DNA of 64,000 bases. It comes from Hydractinia symbiolongicarpus. Lineage: Eukaryota; Cnidaria; Hydrozoa; Anthoathecata; Hydractiniidae. The notes beneath the pieces were generated by a model that had not been told where the DNA came from, searched no databases, and worked only from the letters and a program-made list of their open reading frames with translations. The translations under genes and the position numbers were made by a program. The DNA is taken from the NCBI RefSeq assembly GCF_029227915.1, contig NC_079889.1, positions 11,222,001 through 11,286,000 of the forward strand, given 5' to 3'. Of this stretch, positions 51,520 to 64,000 are shown one piece after another. Each line of letters opens with the position of its first letter. The first letter of the stretch is position 1.

Positions 51520-54500
51520 ATGGCCGCCAAAGTTGAGGACGGTGGCAATAACAGTGAAGAAAATCAAAACAATAAGAAACAGGACGAGGAAGAATTAAAA
51601 GTTCCACAAGACAAATTTGAAAGTCAAACAAAAGATAACAATGACGAAGAAGTAGTGTCTTCAGAAGTGACTGAAATTGTGGAAGAAAGATTTAGAGTTG
51701 ATAGGAAAAAATTGGAAAACTTGCTTCAACTCCAAGGTGCTGTTTTTAAAATATGTAGCTAGCTAGCTATGTAGTCAGTTACTGTGATATCGATTATATA
51801 CGATTTGAGGAAATTGATAGACTAAACTCTAGATTGGTCAACTACATGTTTATGTGATAGCTACCTGTCATCTGTGTCCCCTTTGAAGGGGACATTGATG
51901 TGCCTCTGGCTACAACACAACACAAACCACAGCAATGATGCAGCCCCAGATGAATTGTCATCTGGGGCTGCATCATTGTTTTGGTTTCCCATTACTAGCT
52001 GGTTTTTTAAACTGGCTTTTAAACTCATTATTGCATAATATGTTTGCAGTTTTGTAAATCATGCTCAAACATCACTGTTTTGAAAGTCATTTTCTGTATG
52101 TACAACTAAATAATTTATAATGGAGTAATGTTGATGTTAAGAAACTTGATCTTGTACAAAAGTCCTTCTGGCATTTTTATTTTATTTTATGCTTGCATAA
52201 TAAAGTAGATGAAGTTGTAGAGCTATAAGTTAATCTTTTATTGTATTTTATGTACATAGTACAAATTGTCAACATTGTTATTTGCAAAGCAAATATTATT
52301 TTCTGCCTTTTTATTTTTTTTTTCACACATTTTATTATTAAGATTATATATAAAAATTGGATATTGTTTTCATTATAAATGTATTAATAATATTATGTTA
52401 ATGCTGTATGCACAATAGCACTTTTTCTTTTTGCTTATTGTCTATTTTCTTTTGTCTCTTGTCTCAGAACATTTTTTTGCCCTTGTTGTAAAAAAAATTA
52501 CCTTAATTATTATTTATTAATTAAGGTAATTGTCATGCATTTACATATTATTTTGCTTCTGTTTAGATGAACAGAATTCAGAGTCAAGTGGATGCAATTT
52601 CTTCCGCAATGTATGTTATACACATTTCTTTGATTTTTTTAACTACTCTAGCAAAAGTTATTTTCAAGTGTTATAATGTAATTGTGCATTTTTATTTAGA
52701 TTGAACAAGCCACTAATACAACAATATCATGGCCTGCCAAACTCAAGATTGGAGCAAAATCTAAGAAAGGTATGATAATATTTTAGAAATAAGAACACCA
52801 AGAGCTCTTAATGAACTTTACACTGTGTGCATTCACAGTGGAGCAACTTCGGTTGCATGTTGAATATGCTAACAAATTTATGTTAGCACAATTTAACATA
52901 TACATTAAACAAGTGGTTTATTTACAAAATGGCAATCAGAAAATCAAAACCTATTAAATTACTGCTTCATATACACCATCATGTCATTTGGTCTTCATCA
53001 AATAATACCCCCTGAAAATGTCATGCTCTATTTGAATATACCTCTTAAAATCTCTGTAAATAAGGGGTGCATTTTAATACAGAAAGTTCTTTTTTAAAAA
53101 GTGTATTTGTACCCCCTGAACATTATTGAGCATTTCTGTTAAATTTTGATTTTCTTCTAATAAAGGTATAGTTCTTGTGATGTATAAAATGACATTTATA
53201 CATTTTGTTCATGCCAGTGCCTTAGGTTTTGTGATCAGCTTCCATTTATAAATGTAAGATGTGATGAGTAATTTTGTTATATTAAATAAATTTTACATCA
53301 GCTTTTCCATATGCCTACATGCATTGCAATTTTAAAATATTAAATACAAGTATACAATATAACTTTCTTTGTAAATATACATTCTTCTTCATCATAATCT
53401 GGGTTATTTTTCATCAAAATGAAATCTGACATTAACATAAGAACACATAAGATTTTTTAAGATCAAGTTGCCCAAATTATCACATCTAAACTATGGTACT
53501 ATGGAGCAGAAGTTTTTGAAGTTACTGTTATTCTCAAGAAGATAAAAACAAGTAAAAATTTGAATCAGGGGGTGATGCTTTGTGGTAACATTTTCTCTGC
53601 TTCTGTATAGTTATAAAAATGGTAAACAAAGACTTGAGGCAATTATATCTCACCTTTCATAAGATTTACTCACATTCAGTACTCATTCATCTCAAGGTGA
53701 TCTACTTATTCTGCATTGTTCTGAATCACATGCTTCAAGATTTTTGCTATCACAAACTTCTTTCAACCAACTCGAACAGGGTCAGTAATACATCAAATTA
53801 AACACTGTTTAAAACAGTCATTTTTTATACTGCAAGTGTGTCAAACACTTTAGGGAGGCATTTAAAATTGAATTAAACTATAACAGCCTCACATGCAGAA
53901 GTGATGTTCCATTTGTAGCCTATAAGAAATCAAAACATATATGATCAGATTTTTGTCTTATAAATATATACAAAAGTGGAAGTTGTTGTTTGTGTGATAA
54001 AGCAAACCATGGAATAAAAAGTTTGTAATTTTTTCACTGATTTATGTTGACCATGCGAGAGGTGGTCAGCAATTGTCGTGACTGGGAGCTTGTGCAAGCA
54101 TTGCATGTGTTCATGTGCAATCAGTTTTATCCAGTGTATCATGAACGACATGCAAAACCAAAACAGGAAGAATGCTTGATGCATAGCACACATAGTAAGT
54201 TGTACAACAGGTGTGACAAACAAAATTTTTATGATTTTTTGGCCAATATACAATCCAGAATTACAGGGGGAAAATTACATAAAATGAACCAAGAATATAA
54301 TTGAATAGAAAAACGTAGGTTAAGCCAACTTTATATAAGTTCAGCTTATATACTTTTTAAAATACAATAAAAACTCTCTATGAACTGAAATTTGATAATT
54401 GTACAGATGAACTTTTATTTCCCTTCCTGAGAATGTTCTATTATATTAGTTTGTTACATTAGATCCTTACATCAAGGTAGCTGGACTACCTGAAGACCGA

Positions 54501-57500
54501 TTAGCTGCCAAACAAATGGTACTCTCTGTCATGGACACGAAGGTATATGTGTATGGATTTATTCTTTATGCTGATTGTACTTTGAAATTACAAAATCTAT
54601 GCAAATGCATCAACAATAAACAACAATATTTGTGTAATTTGCAACCATTTTTTATATTGACGTTGACAATTAATGCTATGTATTTTTGAAGAAACTTGTG
54701 CACAATAACTTTTCTGTTTCTCGTTTCAGATATATAATCATATATTAGATATATATATATATATATAAATATGAAAATTGACGAATTTAAAAATCAAAGG
54801 AATTAATATTTACCTTTACACCAAAAATATTTTTCAATGCAAATTTTTTTAATATAATACCAAATATTTATTTAGTCAACACGAGTGACTTTAAAAATGG
54901 ATGTCTCTTTCACGGATCATTCTCATATCATTGGGAAAGGAGGCAACACAATTAAGAAAGGTATGCGCATAGTATGTTTTGCAGTGTTTAGCTAGTCAAA
55001 AGGCATTTGAGATTTCTAATCCATTTTTTTGTTTTTAGTTATGAAAGACACACAGTGTCATATTCACTTTCCTGACTCGAACAGAACAAGTTCAGAAAAA
55101 AGCAATCAGGTGAGTCATTTAATTCTTTTTGATGTAGCAGTCTTTTTAGGGCCATGTTGTTAGCAAATGTGAAGTGTCAACTTTTATAGAGGCTGCAAAT
55201 ACGCACCAGCCTTGTAAATTGTTGACAACGGTCTGCAATAATGTTGTACGTTATTCCATGAAATTAACAAGTCATGAAATTAAAGCGTTAATTTAATGCA
55301 GTGTTATATTAAAGACTCGTAATTTCATGATTAAAATATTGTTAAATATTGTTAATTTGGTGACTTTTCTATAATATATAAAAGCCTAAAAAACATAAAA
55401 ATACAATATTTTTTACAAATTTTCTACTAGTTCCTCCTCATGGAACAATAGCTCAATGATGTTCTCTTTTTCAGCAATCTTATTCAAAATAGCTTTTGTA
55501 TAATCTTCATACTCTGATGCAAGGTGGAAAATTAACTGAAAGCACTTTTTCATCCAGAATTTTTAACTATTTAACATTGTCTTACTAAACAATAAAAACT
55601 TTTATTTCGATTTCCAAACCACCTTGTAGTTGATTCGACTATTGTCATAATTTTTGCCTTGTGTGATATCGCATATTCTCAAATTTGAAACTGCGTTAAT
55701 TAAATGCCTTTTTCAAAATAATTTCATTGAACCGCGTTAATTTCATGACCGTTATTGAATTCGCGTTAATTTCTTGACTCATTAATTTCATGGAATAAGG
55801 TAATTACTTTTGCACTGATGACAGGAAAAGTAACTGTTGTCATCAATTTCTTATAGTCTTTTTTATTGAATAAATTACATCACTACCAATTATTATCTCT
55901 TTTTTTGTTATATTCATTCTCATAGTCAGTTTCTGCGTCTATTTTTCGTCATTTTAAAATTTATAAAAGGTTGTTTTGTGTTCTGTGTACATAAAATGGG
56001 AGTTTTTGGCTAACCCTAACCCTAACGCCCAAATTATACTTTCAAGTTGCAAGGTAGTAAATCATACTGGTAATCTTTTTTAGGTTTCAATAGCTGGACC
56101 ACCATTTTGTGTTGAGTCAGCAAGAAGGCAAATTAGGGTAATTCAGTTTTGTTTTTAACCAGAATATCTTTAATGTGGCATACCACAATAAGAATACAAG
56201 TGGATTAATCAATTGTATTAAAAAGTCTGTTTATCATTATTTTATATTATTGATTTTCAGTGTGTATCTTTTACTTTTTTTATTAAGAAAAAACAAACAA
56301 ATTTCTGTGCGTGGTTCTTGAGAATAAATAAATGTTTCCAAATTAAAAATGACCCAAGTTATTTGATAAGAATATTATTGTTATTAAATAAAATCATCAA
56401 GAATGAGCTAGAAACAACATTCATTATTACTAAAGTAAAACATAAGTAAGGAACATCTCATTACAGAATATAAATTAGCATTATTAAAACTCCTTTTCCA
56501 GATGTGTTGGCAATATTATTCTTATCTCAATAGAAGTAAATTTATGATATCTTTGTTGTCAAACAAAATCGAGGCCCTATTTTTTTGTTACACTGATTTG
56601 AAAATGGATTTATATCTTGCTAAAAACCTTTATTTACTTACATCCAATTCAAATATATTAAGTTAGTTTAAGTTTTCAACATCTTATAGGAACTACTGCC
56701 AATTGTTTTGAAATTTGAAATTCCATCTGGTTCAACTGTTACGGTTCCTGACAGTTCCTCTCCTGTTATCGCAAATATTGCACAAAGTTTTAACGTCACT
56801 ATATCTTTTCAGCAGGTTCGTACTTATTTATGACATAATACTTTTTAAAATAATCTGTCTTTTTGCTACAATTTTTTCACAATTTATTTAGTGTTCAAAT
56901 AAATTTTAAATTTCTGTTACATTTAAATCCAACTTTCTGTCTGTGAAAATGGTTGGTGAATACATGTAGATTTTTCTACAGGCTAACGACTAATTTTATG
57001 CTTATACTGATAACCCAGCATGTAACTCAGACTCAGTCCTTTACGCTTGACAATCTCAGTCCAGTTATCTTGGTATGATCACTATCATCCATGTTGATCC
57101 AACTCAACATTGTTTTTATTTGTTTGCAGCAGTTACGTTCCTATGGTTACATCGGTTGTGTTAAAGGCTTACATTCTGATCCATTTTCAGTACGAGTAAG
57201 TAGCTGAATTTAATTTGTTTCTAGTGTTTTGTTATTTCATAGTGCGGATGAATTCTTGTTTAAACTGTAAAATGTTTTTTTTAAGGATGCTGTGTTGAAA
57301 GTGTTAGAGCATTTGACTGGAACAGTGCCGGTAAGCAACATTTGTATTTATTTTTGTTACTTCATAATGTTGTTATATTTACTGTATGTTTTTTAAAAAT
57401 ATAACATTAAATAAAAGAAGCAACCCTACTAAGCCTTTCCCAAAGACAGAAACAGAACAAACTTTAAGAAATATATGCAGCACAAATTAATGAGTGTTGG

Positions 57501-60500
57501 GTTTTTAATTAAAATGGCCATATTCCGGTCGAAGAATTCACTGTATCACTCATTGAATCCATGATTTTGGTTTAAAATTCCCAGAAAGCTATCTTGGTTT
57601 TTGTATAAAGTGATAAACTATCAGAATTCCCTGTAGAACTATAGTTTTATCTTATTTTTTTAAAGATAACTTAGGCGTAGGTTTTTACCATAAAAAAAAA
57701 TTTCAATAGGGTTTTGTGGCTTTTACTGCTTAAATAATACTGTGTAACATAAAAATATGCTATGTATAAAATCTAAGGTCTAATCACACAGTTAATCAGC
57801 ATTAAAATACAGCTTCAGTTGATCAGCGTTTTCCTCCTAAAGAACTAACAGCAATTGCAAATATTATCGAAATTAGCCACAAAATATGTGGGCATGAAAT
57901 TGCCAATGTCAGAATTGTTGCAGGGGCAATTAGTCAACAATAATTTTCCAACAGAAATTATCAAAAGATTAGCATTTTCCTTGAAACTCATTTTGTAAAT
58001 ACTTCTGAATAATTAAGAGGCTGTTTTTCGAGGGTGTAGTTAAGTTTGTCAATATTATATAATCCTATACATTTTCTATACTTACGATACCTTTACAAAG
58101 TTTTAAGATGTACATATGTAAAAGAGACAATTCTTAAACAGATTTTTAAAAAAACATTTTTGTCTGTCGTGATCAAAATTCAACACCAGACCTGTTTAAG
58201 TGGATTTTTCCACAAGTACTTTTATAAATTAATTTGATCAGCCTCGGCAGTGTTTTAATGTTATGAATGGGTACTGTGGCAGCAATTGCTAATTGTTGAC
58301 ACTAATTCATAATCACACTAACCTGACGTATAAATGTTTGGTCACTTTAAGAATATCTTCCCTTATGGTAAAATAAAGTGTTTTTTTTAAACTTTTTAGT
58401 GGCTGAAATATCAGCAGTTGCATGACTGCACCAAAGTATTTTTCTTTAGGTAACTGTTCACGTCACGACTCAAATGGAAGTTGACCCAAAACATCATGTG
58501 TTTATATTTGGTCGAAATGGATGCAATGTGAAGAAAATTACACAGAGCACTGGCGCAAGGTAATACCTTGTGACAACTTAATTTTTTTTTAATAAACAAA
58601 TTAAATTATCTCTTGAAAATGTGCTGTATTCTTATGGAAGGCTTTGTTTTAAATAAATTAAATATTTACCTGCAATTAACAACCGTTCTTTTGCCTTTTA
58701 GTATTCATTTTCCTGATCCGAATGATCCAAATATGCGTAAGAGTACTGTCACAATAACAGGCTCCATTGAAGCTGCTGTTACTGCGAAAGTATATTTATT
58801 GGTAAGGAATATACTACCTTATATTGTAACAATCTCTATTAAAGATTGTTGCACAAGTCAAAGCCAAGTTTTTATTTTATTTTCTATAAATTAATATTTT
58901 ATATAATAATATGGTGTGTTTGTGATGAGCTTGATGGATGTGTTCATTAAAATTAAAAAAAAGCAAATGCTAATCCACAAATTAAACATATATTTTCTTG
59001 ATCAGCGTTTCAAGCTCTACACAAGATGGGCAATGGGTTATTGAATTTCTAAGCATATTTTTTTATACATTAGTGGGTTTTTGTTGATGTCAGCAAAAGT
59101 TTTTTCCAACTCCCATATCTCCTTAAACTGCTGATCAAAACTGCATGATTCTATACATTATTTTGATTAGCATTTCAAACTGTCACTTTGTGCATGGATC
59201 AATCGTTGCTTATGTCATCAAAATTGACAGATTTTTATTATTTCTTTTTTGCTTTAGTGGATTTTTCTATGGGCCTTACCGAATAGTTATAACAATAAAT
59301 AAATTTCTGTTCCAATATTTGGTTTCAAATTCTAAGGTCTTATCCAATTTCTATATTTATACGAAACACGAGTCTTTTTTTGTTTTCAACTATATAACAA
59401 CTCTTTATTTATCTTCATTTATATTTATAGGTATTTGATTCCTTTTTATTTTGTTTTAGCAATTCCTACCACTTATATTAATGTTTGACATAAGAGATGG
59501 TGAGAACGAACATTTTTTCGAACAAGGTAATGTCTGGCTTTTTGTTCTCTGATGATTGTTTTTTTGACCTGTTATATTACTTTAAATTTTTGTTATGGTG
59601 AACAAACAGTAGCATCTATTTCAGTGTTTTTTATGTCATCCTCTGTTACACTTTTCTGCCACAAAATGTTTAAAAAGGTAGTTTACAAAACTCAGACAAA
59701 GTAATCTAAAACTCTCTTTTTGCACGGTGTGCACTACACATGTGATCAGGTTGTGGATAATTTACAAACACTAAATTTGATTGGACTTAGCTCAGTACCA
59801 TCAAAATTCAGGGCTACTTTATAAAAATGTTTTACAGAATACATTAATTCTTTGTCATATATGCCTATGGTACTGCATCGAATTTTAAAACTTTTTGTCT
59901 CTAAAAATTCAATTGACGCTTGATTATAGATGATTAATATTTATTTTTTTTGCTAGGTGTTTTGAAACAAATAAATGACAACTTCGATGTCCAAGTTAAC
60001 GTGAAGCCAAAGCCGAAACAGTTTTGCAAAGTAAGAAAAAATAACGTTTTCTCAATCAAGGTTTTTGTTTTATTTGCTTTTAACATCTTTTGAAACATTT
60101 GTATTGCTATTTTAGTCCATTATTGTGAAAAGCCACGAGAAAAATGCTTTAAACATTTACAAAACTCGTCTACATCTTATTGGTGAAGATCCATCAAATA
60201 TGCCGTTTCTTCTTGCACCACTTGCTACCTTGGTCATCCCACCCGACCCAAATACAACTTTAAACTTATACAACAACACATTACCTCAGCAATCTCAAAT
60301 GGGTGGCCAATCATCGTTACCAAACCAAGGAAGCCCACTGCTTAGCCCACCTGTGCAATCATCAAGTCCACTTGTTAATCAGTCTGTAGATAATCCAACT
60401 CAGAATAAACTGGACAACAGATACTTAAATATGAGTCCTGTTGGCCAGAGAATTATTGGTAGTGAAATGAAAATGATGAAGAGATTAAGTATTGATGGAT

Positions 60501-63093
60501 TGATGGGTAATGGTTCAGACGCTCAAACAACTGGTGAGGTTTCTATAGTCCGTCTTTGTCAAACATTTTTTATGTGAGTTATTATTCTATTTTATTTGTT
60601 TTTAGGTGAAAGTATGGAAACTGAGAAACGAAAACTATCATCAGGTAGAGATAATCACAAAATCAATTTTGCAAAGCTATAAGCATAAGTTGCAGCTTAC
60701 CATATTAACTCCATATTGTTCTCGCATCTCAACTGCCTTTCTACTGAAAAAACAGATTTTTGCTAAATGTTTTTGTGCTTTTTACTTATGCTGAGAATGA
60801 TACCAATGTAATTTTCATATATTAAAAAAATAATCCACATCTTTAGTAAACCTGGCCATGTTTTTAATGCTAACTCCGACATGGGAATAGATAGAGTTAC
60901 AGTATGTTATTGTCTTGTGCTTTTTGTTTAAGAAAAGTTGATGTATTTTTTAGACGGCTTGTCAAGTTCAAGAAGTGCGGAATCAATTCTTGATGCACTG
61001 GTCAGTTTATTTTTGTTTTTATGTTAATATTTGTTGTCTGTGTGTTCAAAATGGTAGTGAAATTACTACTTTGCACAGTAGTAAGCTTATATTTGTTTAT
61101 GTATCATAATGTATTTGTAATAAGCTAAGACAACAAAACCATGCAACATGCTGAAAACACTAGGTTTTACTAAAACTATAATTGAGAATGATCTATATGA
61201 ACTTTTAATTCTGTTTGAAGTGTGTGGGAGATATATGATAGCCCTGTAATATATCTTGTTTTCGTATTATTTTAATGAATAGTATTTAAATTAGTCAGAA
61301 ACAATGCAATACTCGTAATTTTCAAAAATGTAAAAATAAGGATGACTCACAAATCAAAAAATTGTGCTCTGACGTCAATCCGACATTCGAGAGAGTATTA
61401 AATCGTTTAACATTTGAATATTTAACTATTTTTTTGTAATCATAGTGAAAATGAGTTTTTTAATTTGATTTTATTGTTATTATTTAGATGGCTAAAAACA
61501 CAAACCCTGTTGTCAATAAGGAAATTGATTCACTAGGTAAGTTGATTTATTTTTTGATATTATTTTTATTTATTATTCAGCGCTGTCAGAAACTTTAAAG
61601 AGAAAAAGTCAAATTTAAGCTCTTTATGTCTTTTAAAAATAAATTTATTGTATTCTTTCATGATCAAAAAAATTAAAAAACTTTAATAAATAAATAAATA
61701 AATAAAACACACATCATAATTATAAACACATATTTCTTTTTTTTTAGCTTTAAGTGGTTCATGGAATCGTAAAAGTCTGAACAAGCCTTCTTTGTGAGTA
61801 AATTGTTTCACTATAATTTTGTTTAGCACAATACTACCACTGTTTAGATAATCAATTTGTAACGGATGGAGAAATATTTTGATAAAAAGTCTACATTTAA
61901 CTGACCAGAATGTTTCACTCTTAGGAAACCTCCTGCACCTGTTGATTCTGGTCCATCTCGCTCACAAGATGAATTGAACGAGAGCTCAAACTTGTCACTA
62001 ACTAACCTGTAAGTCTGAAGTTTGTTTATATGGTATCTATGGTAACAAAGTCAGTGAATTGAAATGTATATGCAGCAAGTCTTAACGAAATATTTTTCAG
62101 TAGGGGAGTAACAAATACAAGTGCATGCACTAATTTATATGTCAAATCAGTTTCAGTAATGAATGTCCATCGTCTTGAGACCGTTTTTGCTGTCTTTATT
62201 TAAAATGTTTTTCTACTCCACTGCACTTGCAATGTATAATCTGATAAAGATTTTACTAGCAAAATTGTTTTCTTGTAGAATGAATAATCTCGCTCTCCAA
62301 AGAAATCCTAAGGTATTGTTTGTTTTTCCATTTGTTATTATGCTTTATATTTTCAACAGCTTTAGTTTTTTTTTTACTTCTATTTATTTTTATTTATTAT
62401 TTTTTTTTTGTATTTTAGGCTGAGGATTATGAACTACGCAAAAAAATGGCTAAAAATGGTATGTTGTTTCCTTATTTTAGGAGGATGTGTTGTGGATTGT
62501 TTATTCTCTAAGAATTGTAAAATAATACATACTTTTATTGATCCTTACTATTCTTGAAAAAGATTTTAAGCCTAGCTATATTCTTTATTGACAGTGAAAG
62601 ACAGTCTTTTAGCAAAACAGGAAAACCTAATTTTATCTGACGTTCTAAACCATTTAAAATTACCGGTGGTGTATATAGTGATATATTTAACATTTAAACC
62701 TGGGAATTATTCAATATTGCAATTTTAGCTTTAATATATAAATTATTATGCTTGCCATACATCTGTCTGTTGTGTGCCAAAAATGGTAGCTTCAAGCAGT
62801 GACATTATCATCATCATTCTTCGCTTAACGTCCGTTAGGGTTAGGGTATATTAATGCTCTCTTTCAATCTGATCTAGACTGCGTTAGATCTAAACTCAAA
62901 TAGCATTAGTTTTTTTTTGCTTCCAATAATTATTCAAAATATTAATCTGTAACAATTTTAGTGTAAAAATATTTTTTTATTTTTTTCAGCAATGCATAGT
63001 CAAGTTCAGTATGGTAAAATTCGAACACCAACAGATGCATGGGCTGGGTTAGGATTTTCAAACTCAATGCCAGAAGCTGTAATCACAGAATTG
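51520..63093 (+). CDS. BICC1: Bicaudal-C RNA-binding protein, 23 coding exons (C-terminal SAM exons beyond window)
   Basis: ATG 51520. Exons: 51520-51736, 52567-52610, 52700-52769, 54463-54542, 54876-54960, 55039-55109, 56084-56137, 56690-56815, 57130-57195, 57286-57330, 58450-58559, 58702-58801, 59460-59526, 59957-60030, 60116-60533, 60606-60644, 60954-61000, 61488-61536, 61748-61793, 61925-62008, 62279-62312, 62419-62458 and 62990-63093. They total 2070 nt, 690 residues, all phases consistent. EERFRVDRKKLE (55-66) and ISWPAKLKIGAKSKK are Bicaudal-C signatures. KH domain one has HIIGKGGNTIKK (GxxG at 157-160) and CHIHFPDSNR; a later KH has FIFGRNGCNVKKI (GxxG 307-310) and SIHFPDPNDP; a KH-like segment includes VKPKPKQ. 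A long Ser/Pro-rich linker follows, then IRTPTDAWAGLGFSNSMP (666-683), matching the vertebrate block before the SAM domain. Bicaudal-C binds mRNA 3' UTRs and polymerises through SAM to repress translation, with roles in polarity and ciliated epithelia. Confidence 0.95.
51875..51978 (+). repeat. Two adjacent perfect hairpins in Bicaudal-C intron 1
   Basis: A 9-bp stem TGTCCCCTT/AAGGGGACA (about 51875-51894) is followed by a 21-bp perfect stem at 51933-51953 and 51958-51978 with loop ATTG. Perfect pairing in otherwise AT-rich intron suggests recent foldback origin or a structured RNA. Class unknown. Confidence 0.6.
52499..52533 (+). repeat. 13-bp inverted repeat in Bicaudal-C intron 1
   Basis: ATTACCTTAATTA and its complement TAATTAAGGTAAT are separated by about 8 nt, 30 bp before the acceptor of exon 2. 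It could mask or present the acceptor region in RNA; that is only an inference. Confidence 0.5.
55249..55800. mobile_element. 552-bp MITE with TTATTCCATGAAATTAA termini and TA target duplication
   Basis: Left end CGTTATTCCATGAAATTAAC from 55249 and right end TTAATTTCATGGAATAAGG to 55800 are inverted repeats, with TA outside both. Internal copies of GCGTTAATTTCATGA-like words recur near both ends, so subterminal repeats are present. Non-coding; Bicaudal-C intron 6. The TA duplication suggests Tc1/mariner mobilisation. Confidence 0.75.
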
Positions 63094-63335
63094 GTAAGTC
63101 CTTATATTTTTACACAACAAAACAACATTGGTATTTGGTTAGTTTCTGCCACACTTACTAAAATTTATTCTTCAAATTTTATAGCAGTAAGTTTCATGTG
63201 GTGTAACCATATTCAGTTTTTATTAAAGAAGGTGAACCTGCTGAAAAATGCATTAGGGTTTGTCAAGGAAATTATTTAAAAGTACCCATACCAGAAAATT
63301 ATTTAAAAGCAAAAATCGAATATTGATTAAATAGA
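63094..63335 (+). other. Start of Bicaudal-C intron 23
   Basis: Intronic sequence after the donor GTAAGT at 63094. The open frame running on to 63279 is read-through of the intron, not an exon. Confidence 0.5.
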
Positions 63336-63849
63336 CAGGCCTCCCAGCGGTCATATATTTCATATGTTTCATATATTTCGGAAATTCATCGAATTTACAA
63401 TATATCTTCATATATTTTGGAGATTTTTCATATATTATCATATATTTCGACTGTTTCTTCTTGTTTTTTTAGATATATTTGTTTCTGATTCCTATCATTA
63501 CCCTATTGTTGTTTGTTCTTATTAGTTGTTCTTATTGATCTTGTGTAAATTGTGCTCATCTCAATAAGTCAAAAGATTTTTAAGTTCTGAAGTTTGTATT
63601 TAAGCCAGTAATTTACTATTTTACCAATCTTTGTTAGTGCTAACGTGCTTCTATAACGATATCTAAAATCCAATTTTTTTTGCCTAATTTTAACAGGTAT
63701 TTGGCTTAGTTTTTATTTTTAAACCTACTTTTTTATCATATATTTTGTCAATTTATCATATATTTACCTGAAAATATTCATATATTCTCATATCCTATTT
63801 TTGGCCATATATTCATATATTTTGTATGATAATTTCCCTAGGAGGCCTG
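63336..63849. mobile_element. 514-bp hAT-like MITE, CAGGCCTCC termini, AATAGA target duplication
   Basis: CAGGCCTCCCAGCGG at 63336 and CCCTAGGAGGCCTG ending 63849 are short inverted repeats beginning CAG and ending CTG. AATAGA flanks both sides (63330-63335, 63850-63855). The interior is packed with CATATATTT words in loose tandem order at both ends. CAG...CTG ends fit hAT, though hAT usually makes 8-bp duplications. In Bicaudal-C intron 23. Confidence 0.7.
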
Positions 63850-64000
63850 AATAGAGTCTTCTAGATTTGTCTTTTCGACAGCATGCTCAAAGTCGTGCTC
63901 TTATGTTTTTCCAGTTAGCCTTACTCAAAGTAATGCTTTGTGTATCTTGGTTAAGGTGGATTCTTACTTGCCCATTTTAAGCATGGAAATGGGACAGAAA
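63850..64000 (+). other. Bicaudal-C intron 23, continuing past the window
   Basis: No exon seen before the window ends; the SAM-domain exons must lie further on. Confidence 0.4.

Noticed and set aside
56013-56029. Telomere-like CCCTAA units (also TTAGGG at about 62837-62848)
   Set aside because: Only about two repeats each, inside Bicaudal-C introns; too short for an interstitial telomere claim.

Overview
This is an AT-rich animal genome segment, most likely from a cnidarian and plausibly a hydrozoan. Small exons carry GT-AG introns rich in transposon debris, and the encoded proteins are clear homologues of bilaterian families without being vertebrate-like. No bacterial-style operons or rRNA genes are present. 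All recognisable host genes lie on the + strand. The species is an inference from protein character and repeat content.

Layout: (1) 31-747, the last two coding exons of a RhoGAP-domain protein. (2) 2758-6521, a complete acyl-CoA:monoacylglycerol/diacylglycerol acyltransferase (DGAT2/MOGAT family, 334 aa, four coding exons). Its last 3' splice site has been amplified into a 38-bp tandem array. (3) 7.6-12.0 kb, transposon and pseudogene debris: an endonuclease-domain fragment, a frameshifted ankyrin exon and a 5'-truncated non-LTR retrotransposon on the - strand. (4) 12189-20010, complete MMS19 (971 aa, four exons), whose first intron holds a TTAA-flanked DNA transposon with a broken THAP domain. 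(5) 24450-32904, a complete transmembrane ephrin (334 aa, six exons) reconstructed here from a short signal-peptide exon. Its introns hold tRNA-like SINE material and a Penelope-like GIY-YIG fragment. (6) 36203-40831, a TBATA/SPATIAL-family gene (seven exons, N-terminus missing), one intron of which is almost entirely (TTTA)n. (7) 41-47.5 kb, gene-poor and repeat-rich: a 39-bp minisatellite, a pure (GAA)n tract of about 85 triplets, and MITEs. (8) 47560-47674, an orphan coding-like first exon. (9) 51520-63093, Bicaudal-C (BICC1), 23 coding exons giving 690 residues. The C-terminal SAM-domain exons lie beyond the window.

The gene products belong to unrelated processes: Rho signalling, glycerolipid synthesis, cytosolic Fe-S protein assembly, contact-dependent Eph signalling, a ciliary/testis-type protein and RNA-binding translational control. 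They do not form a pathway. Three of them (MMS19, TBATA, BICC1) have human orthologues on chromosome 10q, so the block may preserve ancient animal linkage.

Exon boundaries were assigned by eye from GT/AG sites, reading-frame phase and family similarity. Each complete or partial coding chain was checked to sum to a whole number of codons. Orthology, species and transposon classes were not tested by any search.
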